Assembly (NCBI GenBank): GCA_038212215.1
Contig: JBBQUT010000018.1
Location: forward strand, 22,766-86,765
Origin: JALZAI01 sp038212215
GTDB lineage: Bacteria > Actinomycetota > Actinomycetes > Mycobacteriales > Jatrophihabitantaceae
Reading direction: 5' to 3'
DNA: 64,000 bases
Positions 53,950-61,916 of this stretch are shown piece after piece. Positions within the stretch are counted from its first letter, which is position 1. Each line of letters starts with the position of its first letter. The notes under the pieces are model-generated. The model did no database searches and was not told the origin of the DNA. It saw only the letters and a program-made list of their open reading frames with translations. A program made the position numbers and the translations under genes.

Positions 53950-54927
53950 TCAGCCGAGCGCATGCAGCCGCGCCAGGTCGGCGGCCCCGACCATACCGGC
54001 GTCCGGGCCCAGCGCAGCCACCTCGACCCGGGCAAGTGGACGGAAGCCGCGGCCACTGAGCGAATGGGCGAACTCCTCGCGCGCTGGACGCAGCAGCAAG
54101 TCCCCCGCGGCCGACACCCCACCACCGATCACGAACATCGACGGATCGACCACCGCGGCCACATTCGCCAGCCCGCGTCCGAGCCAGCGACCCATTGTCG
54201 TGCAGATCGACAGTGCGGCGGGATCACCGTCGGCCGCCGCGGCGGTCACGACGGGCCCGGTAAGACCGTCTGATGTACCACCCAGTTTCAGCAGTCGCGC
54301 TGCAGCCACAGGAGATTCTGCCGCGAGCTCGCGGGCATCTCGGGCCAGCGCGCGTCCGGAGGCGTACATCTCCCAGCAGCCACGGTTACCGCAGGCACAC
54401 AGGCGCCCGTCCGGCACGACGGTCATGTGGCCCCATTCGCAGGCGATGCCGTAGGCGCCGCGATAGACCTGACCGGCGACGGTGAGCCCGCCACCGATTC
54501 CCGTCCCTAGGGTCACGCAGGCGACGACGGCCTCCCCCGCAGCGACGCCGAAGCGATATTCCGCCCACGCTGCGGCGTTGGCATCGTTCTCGACGATCAA
54601 CGGGAGTTGGATTCGGCCGGCCAGCGCGGCGTGCAATGCTTCGTTGCGCCAGGCCAGGTGCGGCGAGAACAGCACGGTGCGCCGATCGTTGGCAATCCAG
54701 CCCGCGGCACCGATCCCGACCGCCGCGACGCGATGGCGCTCGGCAAGCGCGGAGACCACATCGACGATCGTCGACTCGGTCGCCACGGCATCGGCGCCGG
54801 GTGTCTCGCGTCGTTCACGGTCAAGCACCCGACCCTGCTCGTCCACCACACCGGCAGCCACCTTCGTCCCGCCGATGTCGACTCCGATCGCCAGCGGGCC
54901 GAGAGCCGGGGCTGGGGGGCCGTTCAC
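53950..54927 (-). CDS. ROK family sugar kinase, probably glucokinase
   Basis: 325 residues. ATP site: IGVDIGGTKVAAG (about 15-27) and LGTGIGGGLTV; substrate site: VENDANAAAWAEYRFG; zinc site: CACGNRGCWEMYASG. It fits actinobacterial glucokinases. GTG 54927 is the start: it overlaps the TGA of a 13-codon ORF that itself overlaps the stop of the small Cys-rich protein gene, so three frames are chained. It is last in an operon with the SRPBCC, ArsA-type and small genes. Confidence 0.92.
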   Translation of the reverse strand: MNGPPAPALGPLAIGVDIGGTKVAAGVVDEQGRVLDRERRETPGADAVATESTIVDVVSALAERHRVAAVGIGAAGWIANDRRTVLFSPHLAWRNEALHAALAGRIQLPLIVENDANAAAWAEYRFGVAAGEAVVACVTLGTGIGGGLTVAGQVYRGAYGIACEWGHMTVVPDGRLCACGNRGCWEMYASGRALARDARELAAESPVAAARLLKLGGTSDGLTGPVVTAAAADGDPAALSICTTMGRWLGRGLANVAAVVDPSMFVIGGGVSAAGDLLLRPAREEFAHSLSGRGFRPLARVEVAALGPDAGMVGAADLARLHALG

Positions 54928-54965
54928 GGCCGCCAAAGCTCGACCACACTCGTTCGCTCGCTCAC
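54924..54965 (-). other. 13-codon ORF linking the small protein gene and the ROK kinase
   Basis: GTG at 54965 overlaps the TGA of the upstream gene (GTGA) and its own TGA overlaps the kinase GTG (GTGA). The peptide VSERTSVVELWRP looks like a shortened SEACERTNVIDLWRP unit. It supplies the whole gap between the two genes. Confidence 0.5.
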
Positions 54966-55285
54966 GGGGCGCCGCCGAGGTCGATGTGCTGGACGCGCGG
55001 GGGCGGCGGCGGATGCGGCGCGCCCTGATGCGCGTGCTGGGCCGCTCCGTCGAGCAGTGCACGAAACATCGTGAACACCGCCGTGCCGGCTTCGCTGACT
55101 CGCTCGGTGACCTCCGGACGCTCGCCGCGCAGCACCGACAAGAACTGGCAGATCGGGCACCATTGACAGTCCGGACCGAGTTCGCCGCCTGGACCCGGCG
55201 CGGGAAAAGTGTCGCGAGCCCACTGCTGCACGGCGGTGAACAGCCGGGACGCCTCGTCCACGAGGGGTGCAGACTGCTCAACCAT
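54962..55285 (-). CDS. Small conserved actinobacterial protein with CxxC motif
   Basis: 107 residues. PDCQWCPICQFL (about 47-58) could bind zinc; the N-terminus is helical (DEASRLFTAVQQWARDTF) and the C-terminus Pro/His-rich. ATG 55285 is fixed by CAGGAGGTAT upstream. It overlaps the end of the ArsA-type gene by eight bases. Similar proteins occur beside ArsA/ROK genes in actinobacteria; function unknown. Confidence 0.8.
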   Translation of the reverse strand: MVEQSAPLVDEASRLFTAVQQWARDTFPAPGPGGELGPDCQWCPICQFLSVLRGERPEVTERVSEAGTAVFTMFRALLDGAAQHAHQGAPHPPPPPRVQHIDLGGAP

Positions 55286-56480
55286 CGCCGATACCTCCTG
55301 CCGGCCAGAGCGCCGGATCCGGACGGAAGCGCACGGTGAGTTCCGCACCGTCGAAGTCCCCGCGCGCGACCGTGCACCGGCGCAGCACACTGGGCAACGT
55401 CAGCACCCGCCGGTGCGCGCCGACGGTCACGACGAGATCGTCGCCGGCGCGCGAGACGTCCACCCCGGCCTTCTCGGCGAGGGGCAGCGCGAGGTGCAGG
55501 ACGAAGTCCGAGCCGTCGGACTCGACGCGAAGCAGGTCGCGCGCCGCGCCGACCGGCGCCGGATCGTCGTCGCCGTAGAGCGCAATGCCCACCTCGCGCA
55601 GCGCTGTCACACCAACCGGTTCGCTCTGGCGGTAGGAGATCTCCTTCACCGGCAACCCGGCGAACGACTCGCGGATCACGGCGAGCTGCCGCTGTTGCGA
55701 TCGCGACCAGCCGTTTCGCCAGGGATCGTCGCCCGCGTCGAATACGCGGTTCGCGATGACGAGATCGACGCAGTAGCCGTAGAGCGCAAGCGCGGTGAAG
55801 GTGCGCCGCGCCTCGGCGGTCACGACGGACTCAGGCGTCAACACCAGGCGCACGGTCGTCACAACCGGATCACCGAGCAGATGCTGGACGGCGGCGAGAT
55901 CGTCGTTGAGGCGCAGCAGCGCGTCGAAGACGTTGTCGGGCGGGATCACGTCGCTTCGTCCGAGCATGGCCGCAATCGGACGAAACCCTCGGGCCAGCCG
56001 CCGCTGGGCGGGGAACACCTTCTGCAGGTACCAGCCCAATGCCTCTGGCAAGGCGAGTAGGCGCAGCGTCTCGGCGGTCGGTGCGCAATCGACCACGAGC
56101 GCGTCCCAGTCACCGCGTGCCGCGAGCTCGCGTACGGCCAACAGGGCGAGCACCTCCTCGATGCCCGGCAACACGGCCAACTCGTCCGCGGTGATTGGAT
56201 CGACGCCGCTCTTGGACAGTACGTCCACCAGGAACGTCTGGACATCGCGCCAAGCCGCCTCGAACCGGCTCTGCGTGTCGATCTGGACGGCGGACAGGCT
56301 CGGCGCGATCTCGACCGGTTCGCCAGAGAGCTCGACGCCGAGGGCGTCGGCCAGCGAGTGCGCGACGTCGGTGGACAGCAGCAGCGTCTTGACGCCACGC
56401 TCGGCCAGGCGCAGCGCTGTTGCCGATGCTGCCGTCGTCTTGCCGACTCCACCCTTACCGGTGAACAGGACGATGCGCAT
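55278..56480 (-). CDS. ArsA/GET3-type ATPase
   Basis: 400 residues with one deviant-Walker ATPase domain: FTGKGGVGKTTAA (7-19), STDVAHSLADAL and VVDCAPTAETLRLL. The last 90 residues (FVLHLALPLAEKAGVDVSRAGDDLVV) form an alpha-crystallin-like ArsA/HSP20-type tail. It resembles Rv2184c rather than an arsenite pump; a chaperone or membrane-protein-targeting role is possible. The ATG at 56480 overlaps the preceding TGA (TGATG). Confidence 0.92.
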   Translation of the reverse strand: MRIVLFTGKGGVGKTTAASATALRLAERGVKTLLLSTDVAHSLADALGVELSGEPVEIAPSLSAVQIDTQSRFEAAWRDVQTFLVDVLSKSGVDPITADELAVLPGIEEVLALLAVRELAARGDWDALVVDCAPTAETLRLLALPEALGWYLQKVFPAQRRLARGFRPIAAMLGRSDVIPPDNVFDALLRLNDDLAAVQHLLGDPVVTTVRLVLTPESVVTAEARRTFTALALYGYCVDLVIANRVFDAGDDPWRNGWSRSQQRQLAVIRESFAGLPVKEISYRQSEPVGVTALREVGIALYGDDDPAPVGAARDLLRVESDGSDFVLHLALPLAEKAGVDVSRAGDDLVVTVGAHRRVLTLPSVLRRCTVARGDFDGAELTVRFRPDPALWPAGGIGDG

Positions 56481-56917
56481 CAGACGAGCGTCTCGGTGCG
56501 CTTCTTCAGTTCCCGAAGCGCTGTGTCCATGACGACCCGCTCGGCTTTGCGCTTGAGCAGGCCGAGCATCGGGATGACCAGGTCGACGCTGAGCCAGTAG
56601 GTGACATGCGTTCCGGTCGGACGCGGATCGAGGTCGTATCGTCCGTGCTGCGCGCGCATCATCTGTCCCTTCACCAGCCGCCACTCGACACTGCTGTCGC
56701 CGGCCCAGGTATAGGCGAGCTCGTACTGGTCACGCACCGGGCCGGCGTCGAGGGTGAACGCCACGCGCGCCGCGCGTCCGTCTACCCCGGTCTCGAGCAC
56801 TTCGGCGCTCTTCACCGATCCGGCCCAGACGGGGTAATTGTCGAAGTCGGCGATCACAGCCATGACCGCAGCCGGATCCGCGTCGATGTCGATCGACTGG
56901 GTGGACTGGTCGGCCAT
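56480..56917 (-). CDS. SRPBCC (START-like) family protein
   Basis: 145 residues of the polyketide cyclase/START-like lipid-binding fold: IDIDADPAAVMAVIADFDNYPVWAGSVKS, then YWLSVDLVIPMLGLLKRKAERV. It matches Rv2185c (TB16.3) by sequence type and by position before the ArsA-type gene. ATG 56917 begins the conserved domain. Divergent from the acyl-CoA synthetase gene; the 139-base gap holds both promoters. Confidence 0.9.
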   Translation of the reverse strand: MADQSTQSIDIDADPAAVMAVIADFDNYPVWAGSVKSAEVLETGVDGRAARVAFTLDAGPVRDQYELAYTWAGDSSVEWRLVKGQMMRAQHGRYDLDPRPTGTHVTYWLSVDLVIPMLGLLKRKAERVVMDTALRELKKRTETLV

Positions 56918-57056
56918 GCAGGCGAGGTTACCGGCGCTACCGCGCGGCGGGGCCAGCGCCTGGGCACATCTCGCGCTGTGTTGTGCCGACGGGATACGGT
57001 CGGTATCGACACCGCCCACTCGGACGGCGTCGCTGAGGTCCCGAGAGGACGAGCGA

Positions 57057-58856
57057 GTGCGCGAGCTACACGTCGCCAGCAACGTCACCACGTTGAGCAC
57101 CACGAACATCGCCGACCTCGTCTACGACAACGCGAGCCGGCATCCCGAGCACATCGCGCTGCGTCGGCGTGAGGGCACAGTGTGGATCGATGTCACCGAC
57201 CGCCAGTTTGCCGAGGAGGTCTGCGCGCTCGCGAAGGGTCTGTTGGCGGCCGGCATCCAAGACGGTGACCGGGTCGCGATCATGAGCAAGACCCGCTACG
57301 AGTGGACGCTTGCGGACTTCGCCTCCCTGAGCGTCGGCGCTGTCGTCGTGCCGATCTACGAAACCTCCAGCGCCGAGCAGGTCGAATGGATCCTCTTCGA
57401 CTCCGGTGCCAGAGCCGCGTTCGTCGAAACCTCGGTCCACGCCGGGATTGTGACGTCGGTGCGCGCGCAGGCCCCTGAGCTCGCCCAGGTCTGGCAGTTC
57501 GACGAGGGTGCCGTCGACTCTCTCGTCGCGCAGGGCGCAGAGGTGTCTGACGAAGAGGTGGCCAAACGCCGCACCGCGGTCACGCTCGACGACCTCGCCT
57601 CCATCATCTACACCTCTGGCACGACGGGACGGCCCAAGGGCTGCGAGCTGTCCCATCGCAGTTTCGTCACCGAATGCACCGAGCTTCCCCTGTTGCTCGA
57701 GGACTTCTTCAACGGCACGACCTCGACGTTGCTGTTCCTTCCCATCGCGCACGTCTTCGGGCGGCTCATCCAGATGGGCGCGCTCTACGTCGGTTGCACC
57801 CTCGGACACACCGCCGACGTGAAGAACCTGATCGGCGACCTGGCCGATTTCAAGCCGACATTCGTGCTCGCCGTCCCGCGTGTGTTCGAAAAGATCTACA
57901 ACGGCGCGAAGCAGAAGGCGCACGGCAGCGGCGGCAGCAAGGGGAGGATCTTCGACGCGGCCGAGGGCGTCGCCATCAAGTACTCCGAAACTACCGAGCA
58001 AGGTCACGCGGGGATCCTGCTCACGCTGCAGCACCGTATCTTCGACAAGCTGGTCTACAGCAAGCTACGCGCTGCGCTGGGGGGAAGTTGCATCGCCGCC
58101 ATCTCCGGTGGCGCGCCACTGGGCAGCCGGCTGGGCCACTTCTTCCGCGGCTCGGGAGTCACGATCTATGAGGGCTATGGCCTGACCGAAACCACAGCCG
58201 GCATCTGCATCAATCGCCCCGCTGCATTGCGAGTGGGGACGGTCGGCCGTCCGGTCGGCGGGGTGACCATACGAATCGCTGACGACGGCGAGGTGTTGTG
58301 CAAGTCACCGCTGGTGCTCACCTCGTACTGGCGCAATGAGGAGGCGACGCGAGAGGCGATCGACCCGGACGGTTGGTTCCACACCGGCGACCTCGGCGAG
58401 ATCGACGAGGACGGTTTCGTCCGCATCACCGGGCGCAAGAAGGAACTCATCGTCACCGCCGGCGGCAAGAACGTCGCGCCGACCGTGCTGGAGGACCGCG
58501 TCCGATCGCACTGGCTGGTGAGCCAGTGCCTGGTGGTCGGCGATCGGCAGCCGTTCATCGCCGCCCTGGTCACGATCGACCTCGACTCCTGGCCGGCCTG
58601 GCTGGAACGCAACAACAAGCCCACCTCGACGCCGGTCGCTGATCTCATCCACGACGACACGCTGCGGGCGAGAATCCAGGACGCGATCGACGACGCGAAC
58701 AAGGCCGTCAGCCATGCTGAATCGATCCGGAAGTTCGAGATCCTGCCCAACGACTGGACCGAGGACGGCGGAGAGCTCACCCCCTCGCTCAAGCTCAAGC
58801 GCAGCGTCGTGCACAAAGAATGCGCGGACGCGATCGCCGCCCTCTACGCGAAGTAG
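57057..58856 (+). CDS. fadD15: Long-chain acyl-CoA synthetase (FadD15 type)
   Basis: 599 residues, the length of mycobacterial FadD15. P-loop IYTSGTTGRPKGCE (about 182-195), YEGYGLTETTAGI, HTGDLGEIDEDGFVRITGRKKELIV and a Lys-rich C-terminus with SLKLKRSVV carry the ANL signatures; the MenE/long-chain insertion (PTFVLAVPRVFEKIYNGAKQKA) is present. GTG 57057 follows AGAGGA. Position between the SRPBCC gene and pimB' matches Rv2187. Confidence 0.94.
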   Translation: MRELHVASNVTTLSTTNIADLVYDNASRHPEHIALRRREGTVWIDVTDRQFAEEVCALAKGLLAAGIQDGDRVAIMSKTRYEWTLADFASLSVGAVVVPIYETSSAEQVEWILFDSGARAAFVETSVHAGIVTSVRAQAPELAQVWQFDEGAVDSLVAQGAEVSDEEVAKRRTAVTLDDLASIIYTSGTTGRPKGCELSHRSFVTECTELPLLLEDFFNGTTSTLLFLPIAHVFGRLIQMGALYVGCTLGHTADVKNLIGDLADFKPTFVLAVPRVFEKIYNGAKQKAHGSGGSKGRIFDAAEGVAIKYSETTEQGHAGILLTLQHRIFDKLVYSKLRAALGGSCIAAISGGAPLGSRLGHFFRGSGVTIYEGYGLTETTAGICINRPAALRVGTVGRPVGGVTIRIADDGEVLCKSPLVLTSYWRNEEATREAIDPDGWFHTGDLGEIDEDGFVRITGRKKELIVTAGGKNVAPTVLEDRVRSHWLVSQCLVVGDRQPFIAALVTIDLDSWPAWLERNNKPTSTPVADLIHDDTLRARIQDAIDDANKAVSHAESIRKFEILPNDWTEDGGELTPSLKLKRSVVHKECADAIAALYAK

Positions 58857-58879
58857 TCTCGCGGGGCCAACGCGGTGAA

Positions 58880-60007
58880 CTACTCGGCGAGCAGTCGTCG
58901 CAGGGTCTCGGCAATGAGCTCCCAGCGCCACTTCTGCTCGACCCAACTGCGTCCGGCCGCGCCCATGCGCCGACGTAACAACGGATCGCGAAGCAGGGTA
59001 ATGAGACGCTCGCGCAACTGTCCGGGCTCGCGGCCGCCGACAACGAAGCCCGTCTCGCCCGCGCGCACCGCCTCTGGCGCACCGCCGGAGTCACCGGCGA
59101 TCACCGGCAATCCGACCGCGGACGCCTCGAGGTAGACGATGCCCAGCCCTTCGACGTCCAGTCCACCGCGGCGGGTCCGACACGGCATAGCGAACACGTC
59201 ACCCGCGGCGAAGTGCTCCGGCAGTCGTGGGTAGGGCACGCCGCCGGTGAACACGACCGCCTCGGCGACGCCGGTGCGCGCCGCGCGCTGGCGCAGGTCC
59301 GCATCGTAGGGCCCCGCGCCGACCAGCAGCAGCGTGGCGCCGGGCACCGCGCGGCGCACCTCCGGCAGCACATCGATCAGCAGATCCTGGCCCTTGCGCT
59401 TGACCAGCCGCGAGACACACACGATCACCGGACGATCGCCGAGGCCATACTGCGCGCGAACCTCTGATCCGTCGATCCCGGGATGGAACGTCTCGACGTC
59501 AACTCCAGGTGGCAACTGAAGCAGCTGAGGGTGGCTGCCGAAAGCTCCACCCAGCCGTCGCTTGGTGTACTCGGTGATGTAAGTGATCACGTCGCAGTGC
59601 GCACCGATTCGTCCCAGGGCCTGGCGCGCACCCGGCAGCATCGCCCACCCCGCCTCGTGCCCATGCGAGCTCGCCACGATGCGCCGGGCCCCCGCCGCGC
59701 GCAGCGCGGGGGCCAGCAGCCCGAGCGGGGCCGATGCTCCGAACCAGACGGTACCGACCTCCAGGTCACGAAGCACCGCGCAGACGCGTCGGCGGGCCCC
59801 TGGGCTTGGCACGAGCAGGCCGCCCGAATGCCGAAACACCGGGAATGATTGCACAAGGTCGAACGCGGCGGAGCCAGCAAAGTCGGAGGCGTACACCGCG
59901 ATCGAACCGGCCGGTTGCCGGCGTACCAGCTCGTAAACGTAGGACTGGATGCCGCCCTGGCGGGGCGGGAAGTCGTTGGTGACGACCAAGGTCTGCACAG
60001 CTGTCAT
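58880..60007 (-). CDS. pimB': GDP-mannose-dependent mannosyltransferase, PimB'-like
   Basis: 375 residues, GT-B fold, family GT4. VTNDFPPRQGGIQSYVYEL binds the acceptor; FVSRLVKRKGQD-type sequence (VCVSRLVKRKGQDLLIDVLPE) and EGLGIVYLEASAVGLPVIAG (EX7E) bind the nucleotide sugar. It corresponds to Rv2188c, which adds the second mannose to phosphatidylinositol mannoside. The start codon directly follows a 16-bp tandem repeat that supplies a CTAAGG ribosome-site-like motif. Confidence 0.92.
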   Translation of the reverse strand: MTAVQTLVVTNDFPPRQGGIQSYVYELVRRQPAGSIAVYASDFAGSAAFDLVQSFPVFRHSGGLLVPSPGARRRVCAVLRDLEVGTVWFGASAPLGLLAPALRAAGARRIVASSHGHEAGWAMLPGARQALGRIGAHCDVITYITEYTKRRLGGAFGSHPQLLQLPPGVDVETFHPGIDGSEVRAQYGLGDRPVIVCVSRLVKRKGQDLLIDVLPEVRRAVPGATLLLVGAGPYDADLRQRAARTGVAEAVVFTGGVPYPRLPEHFAAGDVFAMPCRTRRGGLDVEGLGIVYLEASAVGLPVIAGDSGGAPEAVRAGETGFVVGGREPGQLRERLITLLRDPLLRRRMGAAGRSWVEQKWRWELIAETLRRLLAE

Positions 60008-60010
60008 GTT

Positions 60011-60088
60011 GCCTTAGCGTGGCGTTGCCTTAGCGTGGCGGTGCCTTAGCGTGGCAGTGCCTTAGCGTGGCGGGCCTTTAACGTGGCC
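60011..60088 (-). repeat. 16-bp tandem repeat at the pimB' start
   Basis: Units start at 60011, 60027, 60043, 60059 and 60074 (last one degenerate, 15-base step). On the minus strand each reads CGCCACGCTAAGGCA, repeating a CTAAGG motif; the last copy lies four bases before the pimB' ATG. Confidence 0.8.
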
Positions 60089-60118
60089 GATCGCAGCCCG
60101 CATCGGCGGGCTGCGATC
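60089..60118 (-). terminator. 12-bp perfect hairpin after the NlpC/P60 gene
   Basis: GATCGCAGCCCG and CGGGCTGCGATC pair perfectly around a six-base loop, 19 bases after the NlpC/P60 stop. No T-run follows; it fits the T-poor hairpin terminators common in actinobacteria and separates that gene from pimB'. Confidence 0.7.
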
Positions 60119-60136
60119 AGCACGGGGGGTGAGAGG

Positions 60137-61231
60137 TTAGCCGAGGTGGGTCGCTCCGACGAAGTCGCGGTTGTACGAATTCGCCGGAATGACCTTCACG
60201 TTCTCGCCGGTCTGCGGGGCAGACACCATCAGGCCATTACCGATGTAGATCGATACGTGGCCGATCGGCGAGTAGAAGAACATCAAGTCGCCAGGCACCA
60301 TCTGGCTGTACGAGACGTGTGTGCCGTAGCCGAACTGCTCGCGTGCCGAGTGCGGCAGGCTCACGCCGCCCGCATGCCACGCCGACGAGGTCAGGCCCGA
60401 ACAGTCGTAGGAGCTCGGCCCGGCTGCGCCCCACACGTAGGGTTTGCCAACCTGGGCGAGCGCGAACTGCACAGCTCGCCTTGCCGCCGCTGACCCGCCC
60501 GACCCGGCGTTGCCGCCCGACGTGGAGCCGCCGCTGCTCGAGCCGCTGCCAAGGTGCTGTGTCGCCGACATGATCTGCGCCTTGGACACCTTGGGACTTT
60601 GGCTGGCCAGGAACGCGGCACGCTGCGCTGCGGTCAGCTTTGCCAGCAGAGTCTTGTACGTGTCGATCTGGTCCTGCACGTGCACCCGCTGCTTAGCGAG
60701 CGCATCGCGTTTCTGCCGAGCGCTCGCCAGCAGGTCATTGGCCTGCGCTCTGGCGTCCTTGGCGTGCCGCTGCGCCGCGCTGAAGTCGCTGACCATCTGC
60801 GAGTTGTGCGAGGACAGCATCGACAGCGTGTCGAGCTGGTCGAGGTAGCTGGAGCCGCTGTCACTGTTGAGCAGGGCACCGGTGGCACTGAACGAGCCAC
60901 CCTCGTACATCGCCACCGCGCTGGCACTGAGCTTGGCGTGCGCGTACGCGAGGTGCCGTGCGGCGATGTGGGCGACCCGCTGTGCGGCGGCGGCCTGCGC
61001 TCGCTTGCGGCCAACCTCGGTCTGGGCACCGTCGAATTGATCCACCAGCTGCGAGTTCTTCATCGCCAGCGTCCGAAGTTGCTGATGGACTTCGCCGATA
61101 GTCAGATGAGCTTTGCGGGGGTTCGGCCGCGGCGTCGCACCGGCACCGGCGGGAAGGAAAAGGGTGGCGCCGAGGATGGCGGCCACGCCCAGGACAGCGA
61201 GACGGGCGTGCGTAGACAGACGGTTCGCCAC
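60137..61231 (-). CDS. Secreted NlpC/P60 (C40) peptidoglycan hydrolase with coiled-coil N-terminus
   Basis: About 364 residues: signal peptide (LAVLGVAAILGATLFLPAGAGA), a long coiled-coil (about 45-215), a Gly/Ser linker and a C-terminal NlpC/P60 domain with Cys in YDCSGLTSSAW, His in GHVSIYIGNG and a later polar residue. It likely cleaves stem peptides at the septum, as RipA/RpfB-partner enzymes do. GTG 61231 follows AGAGGAG; starts further upstream fall inside a c-di-AMP riboswitch and are excluded. Confidence 0.93.
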   Translation of the reverse strand: MANRLSTHARLAVLGVAAILGATLFLPAGAGATPRPNPRKAHLTIGEVHQQLRTLAMKNSQLVDQFDGAQTEVGRKRAQAAAAQRVAHIAARHLAYAHAKLSASAVAMYEGGSFSATGALLNSDSGSSYLDQLDTLSMLSSHNSQMVSDFSAAQRHAKDARAQANDLLASARQKRDALAKQRVHVQDQIDTYKTLLAKLTAAQRAAFLASQSPKVSKAQIMSATQHLGSGSSSGGSTSGGNAGSGGSAAARRAVQFALAQVGKPYVWGAAGPSSYDCSGLTSSAWHAGGVSLPHSAREQFGYGTHVSYSQMVPGDLMFFYSPIGHVSIYIGNGLMVSAPQTGENVKVIPANSYNRDFVGATHLG

Positions 61232-61244
61232 GGAGGCGGAACTC

Positions 61245-61395
61245 CTCTTCCCTCGTCCGCCTACCGAGTTAGCTGCCGGGTTCGGGCCGGAAGAAGCCCT
61301 ACAGCGCGGCGAGGTCGCTGACAAGCGACGCCCGCGCGCGCCGATTCACCCCAGTTCTCAATGGGTCCTCGGCTCGCGGTGGTGCACGACCGCGA
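61245..61395 (-). promoter_or_regulatory. c-di-AMP riboswitch (ydaO/yuaA class)
   Basis: Read on the minus strand the conserved core is clear: GAGGACCCATT, then GGGGTGAATCGG, then CCGGCCCGAACCCGGCAG followed by CTAACTCGGTAGGCGG. These match the ydaO consensus (GGGGUGAAUC ... CCCGAACCCG.CAGCUAAC ... GUAGGC). It ends about 15 bases before the NlpC/P60 ribosome site. In actinobacteria this class sits before rpf and NlpC/P60 genes and turns them off when c-di-AMP binds. Exact limits are approximate. Confidence 0.88.
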
Positions 61396-61546
61396 TGCGG
61401 TGCGCAACCACCTGTGAGCGATTAGGCGGCGACCTCATGGTGGCGTCCTTGGTGGACGCCGTCGAACCAGAAGGTCTCGGAAAGGTTACGACGCGGAGTT
61501 GTTGCGATGCAACAAGGGGTCGCCAATATTGCACACGAGCACAGCG

Positions 61547-61562
61547 CGTGATGTGGATCAGA
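61547..61562 (-). promoter_or_regulatory. Candidate CRP-type site upstream of the riboswitch
   Basis: TCTGATCCACATCACG on the minus strand fits TGTGA-N6-TCACA at eight of ten defined bases. In M. tuberculosis the c-di-AMP-riboswitch gene rpfA is also under CRP, which makes the position sensible. One weak match; no other support. Confidence 0.3.
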
Positions 61563-61596
61563 TACCCAAATCCACACAGAAATATGATCCAACCGG

Positions 61597-61806
61597 TCAT
61601 GCGATGCCACGATCCGCGCTGCCCGGACTCGGTAATGCCACCAGCCGAAGGGGCGGAACGAGGCCTGCGGCGACCAGACGGCCGATCGCGTCCTGCTCGG
61701 TGCGGTCGAGATCAACCGCTCGCCCAGGCGTGTCCAGAAACACACCGACCACGCAGTCGTGGCAGGTCAACCCACGCACGGCGCAGGTGTCACAGTCGAT
61801 AAGCAC
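61597..61806 (-). CDS. Small Cys-rich conserved protein
   Basis: 69 residues. The N-terminus carries four cysteines in CDTCAVRGLTCHDC, probably a metal site or redox motif; the C-terminus is an unremarkable helix. GTG 61806 follows GGAGG with five bases between; a TTG at 61818 would place that site inside the coding region. Similar short proteins are common in actinobacteria next to NlpC/P60 genes; function unknown. Confidence 0.8.
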   Translation of the reverse strand: MLIDCDTCAVRGLTCHDCVVGVFLDTPGRAVDLDRTEQDAIGRLVAAGLVPPLRLVALPSPGSADRGIA

Positions 61807-61916
61807 GTCGGCCTCCAAGAGACGTTTTGTCCTATGGCGCGCACGCTAGGCAACAGGTCCGACAGTTTCGCCACGATGCATTCGCCGGGCCGGTCCCGGC
61901 GCGGGCACGCCCAGAT

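Noticed and set aside
58175..58946. Minus-strand open frames inside fadD15
   Set aside because: They mirror the coding frame of a conserved ANL enzyme and show no family features.
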